From Candidimonas sp. (lineage in GTDB: Bacteria; Pseudomonadota; Gammaproteobacteria; Burkholderiales; Burkholderiaceae_B), in the NCBI GenBank assembly GCA_004297945.1, contig SCRC01000044.1, positions 1 through 51,585 on the forward strand: a stretch of DNA of 51,585 nt. The letters run 5' to 3'. This document shows positions 16,894 to 24,709 of the stretch, piece after piece. Positions within the stretch are counted from its first letter, which is position 1, and each line of letters opens with the position of its first letter. Under the pieces are notes generated by a model. That model did not search any database. It was given only the letters and a program-made list of their open reading frames with translations, and had not been told where the DNA came from. Both the position numbers and the translations under genes were made by a program.

Positions 16894-18071
16894 GCGCCAC
16901 CCCTGTTTGCAGCAATCGTTTTAAGCACTGCGGCATGGCACAAGGCGCCGCAATAAACACCGCTTTGATTAACCACAGGCAAAGGGCGGTGCGACATCAT
17001 CAGTACATCCATTAATTCGCTCATGAGCATGTCTGACGGAATCGTCGGAGAAAACAAGGGCGATGACGCGCCGCTGCGGCAACGTGCCAGCTCGTAATTA
17101 TTCGGAATAAAGCCCTGCACTTGTTTATCCTGATCCAATAAAAATGCCCCCATGTCGTCGATATCGGCGCCCACGGATACGGTATCCGATAAATAGGGAT
17201 ATTCGATAATCGGAATACCTTCGGGCTCCAGAATGTCGGCGGCTGTCAAGTAGCGCGATGTATCGACGCCGTTGAAAAATGCGCGCACATAATCGTCGGC
17301 CGGATGGTTGATGACCTCTCGCGCCGTCCCGACCTGCACGAGAATGCCGCCTTTCATCACGGCAATGCGGCTGCCGATGCGCAGCGCCTCTTCCAGATCA
17401 TGCGACACAAAAATGATGGTGCGCCGCTGCTCGCGTTGCAGATCGAGCAAGACGTCCTGCATTTCCCGGCGTTTCAAAGGGTCGAGCGCCGAAAACGCCT
17501 CGTCCATGAGAATCAGTGACGGATTGACGGTAAATGCCCGCGCCAGGCCAACCCGCTGCTGCATGCCGCCAGACAGCTCAAAAGGCCGCTTATGGGCAAA
17601 CGCGGCCAACCCCACCTGCTCCAGGACCGCCAGGGCTCTTTTTTCCCGCTCTTTCTTGCCGACACCCGCAACTTCCAGGCCAAAACTGGCGTTCTCCAGC
17701 ACCGTGCGATGCGGCATCAGGGCAAACGACTGAAACACCATGCTCATATTGCGGCGTCGCAATTCGGTGAGATCAGCCTGGTTCATCGCCGACACGTTCT
17801 GGCCGTCCATAAAAACACTGCCGGCGCTAGGTTCAACGAGGCGGTTGATCAGGCGAATCAGGGTGGATTTACCCGAGCCCGACAAGCCCATCAACACAAA
17901 TATTTCGCCCTCCTGAACCGAGAAGGAAACATTATCAACACCAATGATTTGCCCTGTGTCGCGAAATATATCGTCTTTGCTCTGGCCTTTATTTAATAAT
18001 TCGATAGCCAGATCGGGATTCGAACCAAAGACTTTATATAAATTCTTTACCAGGATTTTATCAACACTCAT
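16890..18071 (-). CDS. cbcV: Glycine betaine/proline-type ABC transporter ATP-binding protein
   Basis: This 393-residue ATPase of the ProV/OpuAA family carries Walker A GLSGSGKST (62-70), signature LSGGMQQR (from 167) and Walker B LILMDE (186-191). A C-terminal pair of CBS-like domains (about 275-390) follows, which in this family can sense ionic strength or nucleotides. ATG 18071 is preceded by AGAGGTCGCT, a good ribosome site, and matches the family N-terminus; the longer frame to 18140 adds non-conserved residues. It is divergent from fdhA across 346 bp. Confidence 0.9.
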   Translation of the reverse strand: MSVDKILVKNLYKVFGSNPDLAIELLNKGQSKDDIFRDTGQIIGVDNVSFSVQEGEIFVLMGLSGSGKSTLIRLINRLVEPSAGSVFMDGQNVSAMNQADLTELRRRNMSMVFQSFALMPHRTVLENASFGLEVAGVGKKEREKRALAVLEQVGLAAFAHKRPFELSGGMQQRVGLARAFTVNPSLILMDEAFSALDPLKRREMQDVLLDLQREQRRTIIFVSHDLEEALRIGSRIAVMKGGILVQVGTAREVINHPADDYVRAFFNGVDTSRYLTAADILEPEGIPIIEYPYLSDTVSVGADIDDMGAFLLDQDKQVQGFIPNNYELARCRSGASSPLFSPTIPSDMLMSELMDVLMMSHRPLPVVNQSGVYCGALCHAAVLKTIAANRGGA

Positions 18072-18417
18072 AGCGACCTCTTGCACAGCCGGAAGCGGCA
18101 ACAATGCCCTCCCCGCCCATTCCATAACGACCACTGCCAAAAAGCGGCAATTAATTGTCTAAAAGCGACAAAATGCTGTGTATTTCTCATAAAAAAGCTT
18201 TATAAGCCTTACTGAAGGAAGGGAGTTTACGCCTCAATCGGCGTAGATTTCATAGGTGTTTGTCCTAGGAATAATTGGTCGTAAAAACTAGAGTGATTGT
18301 CGTTATCAGACAAACGAAAAACACCTAAAGCTGCCATTATTTGGCAGACACCGCGTCTTTGTAGCGGCAGCCCTTGTGGCTGCCATCTATCTAGTAACTA
18401 TTCAGGAGATGATTCAA
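18072..18417. promoter_or_regulatory. Divergent intergenic region between cbcV and fdhA
   Basis: This 346-bp AT-richer gap must hold promoters for both directions. Visible are a small hairpin (TACGCC 18228-18233 with GGCGTA 18240-18245), an imperfect inverted repeat built from AGGTGTTTGTC near 18254 and GACAAACGAAAAACACCT near 18310, and a class A REP at 18361-18384. The inverted repeat could be an activator site, but I cannot assign a regulator. Confidence 0.45.
18361..18384 (+). repeat. REP hairpin, class A
   Basis: Head GTAGC, stem GGCAGCC/GGCTGCC and loop CTTGT, 33 bp before the fdhA start codon and therefore probably in its 5' untranslated region. Confidence 0.85.
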
Positions 18418-19617
18418 ATGGCAGACAACCGAGGTGTCGTATACATAGGGCCCGGAAAGGTAGAAGTGCAGTCCATCCCATTTCCGAAGCTGGCCGATCC
18501 GCAAGGCCGAAAAATCGAACACGGTGTCGTGCTCAAGGTCGTTTCCACCAACATTTGCGGCTCCGACCAGCATATGGTTCGAGGACGAACCACGGCCCCA
18601 GCCGGCTTGGTGCTGGGCCACGAAATCACTGGCGAGGTCATCGAACTGGGGCGTGATGTTGAACGAATAAAAATGGGCGACCTGGTTTCCGTGCCATTCA
18701 ACGTGGCTTGCGGACGGTGCCGCTGCTGCCTGGAGCAAAACACCGGCGTGTGCCTGACCGTCAATCCGGCCCGCCCGGGCGGCGCATACGGTTACGTCGA
18801 CATGGGCGGCTGGATTGGCGGGCAGGCCGAATATGTCATGGTTCCCTACGCCGACTTCAATCTGTTGCGTTTCCCGGATCGCGCGCAGGCCCTGGCTAAA
18901 ATACGCGACCTGACCTGCTTGTCGGACATTCTGCCAACCGGCTACCACGGCGCCATCATGGCGGGCGTAGGCCCTGGAACAACCGTATATGTGGCCGGCG
19001 CCGGCCCGGTGGGCCTGGCCAGCGCCGCCTCGGCACGGCTGCTGGGCGCCGCCGTGGTCATTGTGGGCGACGTCAATCCGGCGCGTCTGGATCACGCCAG
19101 AAAAGTGGGCTTTGAAACGGTAAACCTGTCGCTGGATGCGTCCCTCGCCGACCAGATTGCAGCCATTTTGGGAACCCCCGAAGTCGATTGCGCCGTTGAC
19201 GCCGTCGGCTTCGAAGCGCGCGGCCACGGCCATTCGGGTTCGCAAAGCGAAGCCCCAGCCACCGTTCTTAACTCACTGATGGAAGTCACCCGGGCCGCGG
19301 GCAAGATCGGCATTCCAGGCTTATATGTAACCGATGACCCCGGCGCCTCGGACGCCGCCGCCAAACACGGCAATTTGTCGGTCCGCTTCGGCTTGGGCTG
19401 GGCCAAATCTCACAGTTTTTTCACAGGGCAAACGCCCGTCATGAAATACAACCGGGCGCTGATGCAAGCGATATTGTGGGATCGTATCAATATTGCGGAG
19501 ATAGTCGGCGTACAAGTTATTACGCTGGATCAGGCACCCAACGGTTATGCCGAGTTTGACGCAGGTGTGCCCAAGAAATTCGTGATTGATCCGCACCAGG
19601 CATTACGGGCGGCGTAG
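18418..19617 (+). CDS. fdhA: Glutathione-independent formaldehyde dehydrogenase
   Basis: This 399-residue zinc-dependent medium-chain dehydrogenase oxidises formaldehyde to formate with NAD+ without needing glutathione. Catalytic zinc ligands Cys47 (NICGSDQH) and His68 (GHEITGE) are present. The structural zinc cysteines are 98, 101, 104 and 112. The nucleotide-binding segment is VAGAGPVGLASAASA. It removes formaldehyde released by GbcAB and by dimethylglycine demethylation. The start ATG 18418 has AGGAG 12 bases upstream and matches the family N-terminus (MADNRGVVY). A terminator follows 9 bp after the stop. Confidence 0.93.
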   Translation: MADNRGVVYIGPGKVEVQSIPFPKLADPQGRKIEHGVVLKVVSTNICGSDQHMVRGRTTAPAGLVLGHEITGEVIELGRDVERIKMGDLVSVPFNVACGRCRCCLEQNTGVCLTVNPARPGGAYGYVDMGGWIGGQAEYVMVPYADFNLLRFPDRAQALAKIRDLTCLSDILPTGYHGAIMAGVGPGTTVYVAGAGPVGLASAASARLLGAAVVIVGDVNPARLDHARKVGFETVNLSLDASLADQIAAILGTPEVDCAVDAVGFEARGHGHSGSQSEAPATVLNSLMEVTRAAGKIGIPGLYVTDDPGASDAAAKHGNLSVRFGLGWAKSHSFFTGQTPVMKYNRALMQAILWDRINIAEIVGVQVITLDQAPNGYAEFDAGVPKKFVIDPHQALRAA

Positions 19618-19626
19618 CAGGCGGTG

Positions 19627-19660
19627 GGCGCCGTGCGGGCACACGGCGCCATTATTTATT
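19627..19660 (+). terminator. Terminator of fdhA
   Basis: A perfect 9-bp stem GGCGCCGTG/CACGGCGCC (19627-19635 with 19642-19650) is followed by ATTATTTATT. The downstream small gene on the opposite strand ends at 19652, so the hairpin may serve both directions. Confidence 0.8.
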
Positions 19661-19810
19661 GTGCTTGCGACCGTACCGCTCATTACCCACACCACTCATA
19701 CTGATAATGCGCTTGGCCGACGCCTGCTTGGCCCGCTCTTCATTGATAAGCTGCTGAACGCCCGACTGTAGCGGACGAAATTTGGTTGGGGTACGTGGTT
19801 TAACAAGCAT
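19652..19810 (-). CDS. Small basic hypothetical protein, 52 residues
   Basis: A 52-codon reading frame runs from ATG 19810 to TAA 19652. The product starts MLVKPRTPTKFRPLQSG, continues with a charged, probably helical middle (NEERAKQASAKR) and ends YGRKHNK. It has no membrane segment or cysteine. AAGG lies about 9 bases before the start. The high Lys/Arg content and the family-like look (a PRTPTKFRP start followed by a helix) suggest a conserved small protein, perhaps nucleic-acid or ribosome associated, but I do not recognise it. It converges with fdhA and shares its terminator. Confidence 0.55.
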   Translation of the reverse strand: MLVKPRTPTKFRPLQSGVQQLINEERAKQASAKRIISMSGVGNERYGRKHNK

Positions 19811-19854
19811 GGCTACCTTTTTATCAAAAGAGTCTCTGTAAATTGGACACTTAA

Positions 19855-19872
19855 AAGCCGGCGTGCCGGCTT
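19855..19872. other. Short perfect hairpin upstream of the 52-residue gene
   Basis: AAGCCGGC and GCCGGCTT form an 8-bp perfect stem with a 2-base loop. No U-run follows on the plus strand. It could be a protein-binding palindrome or terminator remnant. Confidence 0.35.
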
Positions 19873-20083
19873 GACAAACCCTGTTCGCAGCACACTGACA
19901 GTACCTCTACCATACACCTATTTGCCGGCACCTTCATGACAAGCCGCAGCGATCCAGCTATCATTCTTGCGGATGCGGCTTATTTGAACCACACTTGATA
20001 CTGGCAAAGCCCCGTCCCGCCTCTCTATTCGGGGCAAACCCGGTGCATACTGCAACATCGCTTTCAAGACTGGAGAAAGTACC

Positions 20084-20188
20084 ATGAGCAAGAACCACGA
20101 TAGTAAAAAGGCCGAGAAAAAAGAGCCTCTTAAAACACCCAAAGAAAAAAAGGAAGCCAAACGCGCCAAAAAGGAAGCCAAGCGCTAA
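20084..20188 (+). CDS. Lysine-rich 34-residue hypothetical protein
   Basis: ATG 20084 is preceded by GGAGAAAG at ideal spacing. The product begins MSKNHDSKKAEKKEPLK and ends with the repeated unit EAKRAKK, EAKR. It is almost entirely Lys, Glu, Ala and Arg and so is expected to be helical, highly basic and without a fold of its own. Similar short Lys-rich proteins starting MSK..SKK..KKEPLK occur widely in proteobacteria as conserved hypotheticals, as far as I recall. A strong hairpin (20245-20283) lies downstream between it and the converging pentapeptide-repeat gene. Confidence 0.6.
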   Translation: MSKNHDSKKAEKKEPLKTPKEKKEAKRAKKEAKR

Positions 20189-20244
20189 AAAACCTCTAAA
20201 CACAGGCCTTTGCGCCGCGCCCGGCAGCAACTTCCTGGCCACAT

Positions 20245-20283
20245 ATGCGTTGGGGGCGACTATCGCAGTCGCCCCCAACGCAT
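20245..20283. terminator. 17-bp perfect hairpin between converging genes
   Basis: ATGCGTTGGGGGCGACT (20245-20261) pairs perfectly with 20267-20283 around a 5-base loop ATCGC. There is no U-run on either side, so if it terminates it does so as a strong structural block; it sits exactly between two convergent genes. Confidence 0.55.
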
Positions 20284-20305
20284 TTCCGGCAGCGCAATCG
20301 CTGCA

Positions 20306-20677
20306 CTATTTCTTCATCGTGTCCTTGTCCATCGAGCTTTTGCCCATCGAATCTTTGCTCATCGAATCTTTGCTCATCGAATCTTTGCTCATCGAATCTT
20401 TGCTCATCGAATCTTTGCTCATCGAATCTTTGCTCATCGAATCTTTGCTCATCGAATCTTTGGACATCGAATCTTTGGACATCGAATCTTTGGACATCGC
20501 GCCCTTGGCCATGGAGCTCTTGCCCATGCTATCGTGACTCATGCCTTTTTTCGACATACTGCCATGGTCCATGCTGCTCTTGGACATGGCATCTTTATGC
20601 ATGCTGTCGGCAGCGAACGCACTGACCGTACCCAGCGCCAAACCAACGGCAAAAGCGGAAGTGATGATTTTTTTCAT
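20306..20677 (-). CDS. Pentapeptide MXKDX repeat protein
   Basis: This 123-residue exported protein has a Sec signal peptide (MKKIITSAFAVGLALG to AFA), then a mature part made only of Met-Ser/Gly/Ala-Lys-x-Ser pentapeptides: imperfect units first, ten exact MSKDS units in the middle, and imperfect units at the end (DKDTMKK). This fits the penta_MxKDx family (TIGR02953) of periplasmic low-complexity proteins of unknown role. ATG 20677 has AAGGAC upstream. The family often sits near redox or metal-related genes; here it is 188 bp downstream of a molybdoenzyme/cytochrome b operon on the same strand, separated by REP hairpins. Confidence 0.85.
   Translation of the reverse strand: MKKIITSAFAVGLALGTVSAFAADSMHKDAMSKSSMDHGSMSKKGMSHDSMGKSSMAKGAMSKDSMSKDSMSKDSMSKDSMSKDSMSKDSMSKDSMSKDSMSKDSMSKDSMGKSSMDKDTMKK
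20346..20495. repeat. Ten 15-bp tandem repeats encoding MSKDS
   Basis: Seven exact copies of ATCGAATCTTTGCTC (20346-20450) are followed by three of ATCGAATCTTTGGAC (20451-20495). The two blocks encode the same pentapeptide using AGC or TCC for the first serine. Units are in frame, so copy-number change alters only protein length. Confidence 0.95.
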
Positions 20678-20713
20678 GATGAAGTCCTTAAATTGAAAAG
20701 AATTAAAAAGAAT

Positions 20714-20837
20714 GTAGCGGCAGCCCTTGTGGCTGCCATCTAAACCGCAACAAACCACCCCAGACAAACAACCTGGCACCCACAAGGGGTGCCGCTACAT
20801 ACTCGTGAAACCTGGCACCCACAAGGGGTGCCGCTAC
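20714..20837. repeat. Three REP hairpins between MXKDX gene and molybdoenzyme gene
   Basis: 20714-20737 is plus class A; 20775-20798 and 20814-20837 are minus class B in a 39-bp tandem period with near-identical spacers (CTCGTGAAAC). A decayed third unit begins at about 20850. Confidence 0.85.
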
Positions 20838-20865
20838 AAACTCGTGAAACCCGGCACCTGCCGGA

Positions 20866-21672
20866 TCAACTGCCGCCAAACCAGTTGTAGCCCTGGTCTT
20901 CCCAATACCCGCCGGGGAAGGTATTGGTCACGGAAATGACTTGAATATGCTTGGGATTCTTGTAGCCCAGCTTGGTGGGAACCCGCAGCTTCATGGGAAA
21001 GCCATACTTGGGCGGCAAGGTCTGGCCGTCGTAGGTCAAGGCCAGTATGGTCTGCGGATGCAAGGCGGTGGGCATATCGATACTGGTGTAGTAATCGTCA
21101 GCGCACTTGAAGCTCACATACTTGGCACGCGTATCGGCCCCCACACGACGCAGGAAATCGGAAAATCTCACTCCGCCCCAACGACCGATCGCGCTCCAGC
21201 CCTCGACGCAAATGTGGCGGGTAATCTGGTCAGTCTGCGCCATGGCCCGCAACTGATCCAGTCGCCAGGCACGTTTGTCGGCCACCAGGCCCGCCACCTC
21301 GAGCCGGTACGTGGCTTCGTCCACATGGCGCACCTGGTCCTCGCCGTAATAGGCGTTGAACGGGAACGGCCGGGTAATCATCGCCTCCGGATACGTCGGC
21401 GCCAGTTTCGCCGGATCGAACAACCACCCCTGCACCGTATCGTTCATACGTGAAATGCGCGCCAGCGCCGTCTCAACGCTATCGTTATCGGACAAGGAGC
21501 ACCCACTTAACAGGGCAACCCCTCCCAGAGTCAGCGTACGCTGGAAGAAGCGCCTGCGTGAGGGCTGCTCAATGCGACGATCCAGAATCGCACGGGCCTC
21601 TTTGACGATGGCCTCACCATCAAGCCCCGGAACAATAGGGTGTTTGAACACATTACTCTCCTTATCGACCAC
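20866..21672 (-). CDS. Tat-exported molybdopterin-dependent oxidoreductase (sulfite oxidase/MsrP fold)
   Basis: This 268-residue protein has a twin-arginine leader beginning about residue 38 (SRRRFFQRTLTLGG) ending in a lipobox-like LLSGC, so it may be a Tat-exported lipoprotein. The sulfite-oxidase-fold molybdopterin domain shows the catalytic-cysteine segment HICVEGWSAIGRWGGV and the later LTYDGQTLPPKYGFPMKLRVP. MsrP (YedY) repairs periplasmic methionine sulfoxide; this protein is a relative but not obviously MsrP itself, so its substrate is open. It overlaps the upstream cytochrome b gene by 11 bp, giving an operon in which the cytochrome would feed electrons from the quinone pool. The adjacent Met-rich exported protein is a possible client. 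Confidence 0.85.
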   Translation of the reverse strand: MVDKESNVFKHPIVPGLDGEAIVKEARAILDRRIEQPSRRRFFQRTLTLGGVALLSGCSLSDNDSVETALARISRMNDTVQGWLFDPAKLAPTYPEAMITRPFPFNAYYGEDQVRHVDEATYRLEVAGLVADKRAWRLDQLRAMAQTDQITRHICVEGWSAIGRWGGVRFSDFLRRVGADTRAKYVSFKCADDYYTSIDMPTALHPQTILALTYDGQTLPPKYGFPMKLRVPTKLGYKNPKHIQVISVTNTFPGGYWEDQGYNWFGGS

Positions 21673-22270
21673 GGATCATCGTGATCAGGGTGCGCGGCAC
21701 GAGCGCCACCATCAGCACGTGAAGCGCAACAAAGCACACGGCCAGAGCCATCGCAAAGAAATGCACCCGCCGGGCCATGTCATAGCCCCCCAACAGGTCG
21801 CGCAGCATCGGAAACTGTACGGATTTCCAAAGCACCAGGCCGGATATCACCAGCACAATCAGATCCGCAATAATTACAAGATAAGCCAGGCGCTGAACGC
21901 TGTTGTAGTGCCGTGGATCGGCATGAACCAGGCGTCCCCGAAGGGCCGCAGAAACATCAGCAAACAACGACTTCATCGTCAAGGGAAAGAATTTGTGCAA
22001 CAAACGGCGCGAGGCCAGGTTGCACGCCAGATAAATGCAACCGTTTATCGCCAGCAGCCACATACCGGCAAAATGCCATTGCAAAGCCCCGCCCAACCAG
22101 CCGCCCAGGGTGATATTGTCGGGAAATGAAAATCCGAACAAAGGCGAGGCGTCATACACCCGCCAGCCGCTGGTCACCATAATGACAACCGCCAGCGCGT
22201 TGATCCAGTGCGTTACACGCAACCAGGCCGGATGCACAGCTTTTTGAATCGGAGCGGAGCGGGTCAACAT
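21662..22270 (-). CDS. Cytochrome b561/b6-type membrane subunit
   Basis: This protein of about 202 residues has four or more membrane spans and histidines suited to heme b binding (VTHWINALAV, WHFAGMWLL, RVHFFAMALAVCF, ALHVLMVAL). It belongs to the cytochrome b561 / Ni-hydrogenase b-type superfamily and not to the MsrQ ferric-reductase-like family. ATG 22270 has AAGGTG upstream; an alternative start at 22306 adds 12 residues. It is the first gene of a two-gene operon with the molybdoenzyme and probably acts as its membrane anchor and electron donor. It is divergent from the two-component pair. Confidence 0.82.
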   Translation of the reverse strand: MLTRSAPIQKAVHPAWLRVTHWINALAVVIMVTSGWRVYDASPLFGFSFPDNITLGGWLGGALQWHFAGMWLLAINGCIYLACNLASRRLLHKFFPLTMKSLFADVSAALRGRLVHADPRHYNSVQRLAYLVIIADLIVLVISGLVLWKSVQFPMLRDLLGGYDMARRVHFFAMALAVCFVALHVLMVALVPRTLITMIRGR

Positions 22271-22394
22271 AAGGCACCTTGACGATATTGACTTCAATGC
22301 CCGCATTATTCCGTGCCTCTGGTCGCTAAATCCTCACGTAAAGTTAAATTAATTGTGATAATTAACGGAGCCAAAATTGCGGATAATAAGCGCC

Positions 22395-23123
22395 ATGGAT
22401 CCCAAAAAACGCATTTTGATTGTCGAAGACGATATCCCCATTGCCGAGTTGCTATGCCTGCATCTGGGCGACGAAGGATATACGGTCGAACATGCCGCCG
22501 ACGGGACCACCGGATTGCGGCGTCTGGAAGCCGGCAACTGGGACGCGCTGGTGCTGGACTTGATGCTGCCCGGCGTCGACGGATTAGAGCTTTGCAAACG
22601 CGCCCGGGCCATGGCCCGCTATACACCTATCATCATCACCAGCGCGCGTTCAAGCGAAATACACCGTATCCTGGGCCTGGAACTGGGGGCCGACGACTAC
22701 CTGGCCAAGCCATTTTCCATTCTGGAGCTGGTCGCACGGGTCAAGGCCTTGTTGCGACGCACCGACGCCATGGCGCGCAATTTGCGCATCGATGCGGGCA
22801 GTCTTGATCTGCACGGTTTGAGCCTGGACCCGCTGGCACGCGAAGCATGCCTGGACGGCCAGGTCATTGAATTGACGCCGCGCGAATTCGACCTCTTGTA
22901 CTTTTTTGCGCGCCACCCGGACAAAGTATTTTCGCGCATGGATCTCTTGAATCAAGTCTGGGGCTATATGCACGACGGCTACGAGCACACCGTCAACACG
23001 CATATTCACCGCCTGCGCAACAAGATCGAAGTCGATCCGGCCGACCCTCAACGTATCCTGACCGTCTGGGGGCGGGGCTACAAATTCGCGTCAACGTCAG
23101 AGACGCAGAAGGGAAAACTCTGA
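22395..23123 (+). CDS. OmpR-family response regulator
   Basis: This 242-residue regulator has a receiver domain (residues 5-118) with acidic pocket E11-D12, phosphoacceptor Asp55 (VLDLMLPG) and Lys106 (LAKPF). A winged-helix DNA-binding domain follows (about 140-235; LTPREFDLLYFFARHPDKV and HIHRLRNKIE). ATG 22395 gives the normal family N-terminus; the track 18 bp upstream is less likely. It overlaps the kinase gene by one base (TGATGA). Its place divergent from the cytochrome b/molybdoenzyme operon suggests it controls that operon, as HprRS (YedWV) does for msrPQ in E. coli. Confidence 0.9.
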   Translation: MDPKKRILIVEDDIPIAELLCLHLGDEGYTVEHAADGTTGLRRLEAGNWDALVLDLMLPGVDGLELCKRARAMARYTPIIITSARSSEIHRILGLELGADDYLAKPFSILELVARVKALLRRTDAMARNLRIDAGSLDLHGLSLDPLAREACLDGQVIELTPREFDLLYFFARHPDKVFSRMDLLNQVWGYMHDGYEHTVNTHIHRLRNKIEVDPADPQRILTVWGRGYKFASTSETQKGKL

Positions 23124-24589
23124 TGAAAAACCTGACCCTGTCGCAGCGCTTGTCCGCCGTTTTTGCCATCTTGCTGCTGGCCAGTTGCGGCGCATCGGCC
23201 TGGTTGCAGATTGCCAGCAATACCCGGCATGAACAGGAAATCGTGCAGCGCATGTCGCGCGGCCTTGCTGCGCAAATCGCCGGAAGCAGTCAGCTCATGG
23301 ATCGCAGCGGGCTGCGTTCCGCCGCAGTGCGCGAATTATTTGCGCAATTGATGGCCGTCAACCCCAGCGTCGAGGTCTATCTGCTTGACAATGACGGCCG
23401 CATCATCGGCCAGGATGCGCCCGCAGGGCATCTGAAACGCCAGCACGTCGGCACCGGTCCCATTAAACGCCTGCTGGCCGGCGCTAGCCTGCCGATTTTT
23501 GGTGACGATCCTCGCAGCATCAACGGCACCAAGGTGTTCAGTGCCGCGCCGCTACGCATCGACGGCCGCAACCAAGGCTATATCTACGTCGTTCTAATGG
23601 GTGAAACGCGCGATGCTCTGGCGGCCGATGTCGCCTCCAGCTCCACCTTGCATACCGTTTTATGGTTGATCGCGCTGGTCGCTTTAGTGGGCTTGCTGGC
23701 GGGCTTGATCGCCTTTGGGCTGATCACGCGCCCTTTGCGCCGGCTGACCGACACCGTGCGCCAATTCAACGCCAACAACGATGCCACCTCCCCGCCCGCG
23801 GCATCACCCGCGCACCACAAGGCCGGCGACGAAATCGTCATACTGAGCAAGGCGTTCGAGCAGATGGAGCAACGCATTCGCAATCAATGGCAAGAGCTCG
23901 CGCAGCAAGATCAGCAGAGGCGCGAAATGGTGGCCAATATTTCACACGACCTGCGCACGCCGCTCACCTCCTTGCACGGTTATCTGGAAACCCTGCTTGT
24001 CAAGGCAGACACGCTAAACGAAACCGAACGGCATCGCTATCTGGAAGTGGCGCTTGGGCAAAGCCGCAAAGTCGGGCGACTGGCCCAGGAATTATTCGAG
24101 CTGGCGCGCCTGGAATCGGGCCTGGTTCAGCCCAATATCGAAAATTTCTCGCTCGCTGACCTGGTTCAGGATATTTTCCAGAAATTCGAGCTCGCCGCTG
24201 AAGCCCGTCAACTGCACCTGGTGGCCGACATGCCTCACCCGCTACCCACCATCAACGCCGATCTGGGCATGATCGAACGGGTGCTCACCAACTTGCTCGA
24301 CAACGCCATCCGTCACAGCCCGCCTCACGGAGAAATCAAGGTCGGCTTGCATTGCAAGCAGGGCGCCATAGAGGTGCAGATCAGCGACAGCGGCCCCGGC
24401 ATCCCTGCGGAACTGCGCGGCAAACTGTTCAAGCGTTCCTCCACCTTAAGCCGTGCCAACCACAACAGCGGCGGGCTGGGCTTATTAATCGTGCATCGCA
24501 TCCTGCAACTGCATCACAGCGAGATTCGCCTGATTCAGCAAACCGGCAAAGGCGCGGTATTTCGTTTTGAGTTAAGCGCCGCCGGCTGA
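23123..24589 (+). CDS. Membrane sensor histidine kinase
   Basis: This 488-residue kinase has a first membrane span (about 10-30), a periplasmic sensor of about 145 residues, a second span (about 177-200), a HAMP region, a dimerisation/phosphoacceptor domain with His275 (NISHDLRTPL) and a C-terminal ATPase domain with N-box NLLDNAIRHSP, G1 DSGPGIP and G2 GGLGLLI. It is coupled to the preceding response regulator. The periplasmic part contains the motif DNDGRIIGQD, common in PAS-like/double-Cache sensors, but its stimulus is unknown. Context points to periplasmic redox stress or the adjacent molybdoenzyme. Confidence 0.9.
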   Translation: MKNLTLSQRLSAVFAILLLASCGASAWLQIASNTRHEQEIVQRMSRGLAAQIAGSSQLMDRSGLRSAAVRELFAQLMAVNPSVEVYLLDNDGRIIGQDAPAGHLKRQHVGTGPIKRLLAGASLPIFGDDPRSINGTKVFSAAPLRIDGRNQGYIYVVLMGETRDALAADVASSSTLHTVLWLIALVALVGLLAGLIAFGLITRPLRRLTDTVRQFNANNDATSPPAASPAHHKAGDEIVILSKAFEQMEQRIRNQWQELAQQDQQRREMVANISHDLRTPLTSLHGYLETLLVKADTLNETERHRYLEVALGQSRKVGRLAQELFELARLESGLVQPNIENFSLADLVQDIFQKFELAAEARQLHLVADMPHPLPTINADLGMIERVLTNLLDNAIRHSPPHGEIKVGLHCKQGAIEVQISDSGPGIPAELRGKLFKRSSTLSRANHNSGGLGLLIVHRILQLHHSEIRLIQQTGKGAVFRFELSAAG

Positions 24590-24604
24590 ACTGCTGCGTA
24601 TTTT

Positions 24605-24625
24605 GGCAGCCACAAGGGCTGCTAC
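24605..24625 (-). repeat. Degenerate class A REP hairpin
   Basis: Stem and loop are kept (GGCAGCC, loop, GGCTGC) but three bases near the GTAGC head are lost. A second partial copy (GGCGACCACAA) follows at 24629. Confidence 0.6.
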
Positions 24626-24709
24626 AAGGGCGACCACAAAAACCGACATGGCGGTGCCTTTTTACCGCTAGAATTGTCTCTGCCGCCGGTTTCACAAAAA
24701 TACCTTCCC

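Noticed and set aside
20346-20495. Tandem array considered as non-coding satellite or CRISPR
   Set aside because: Period is 15 bp and in frame with a signal-peptide gene; it encodes MSKDS repeats.
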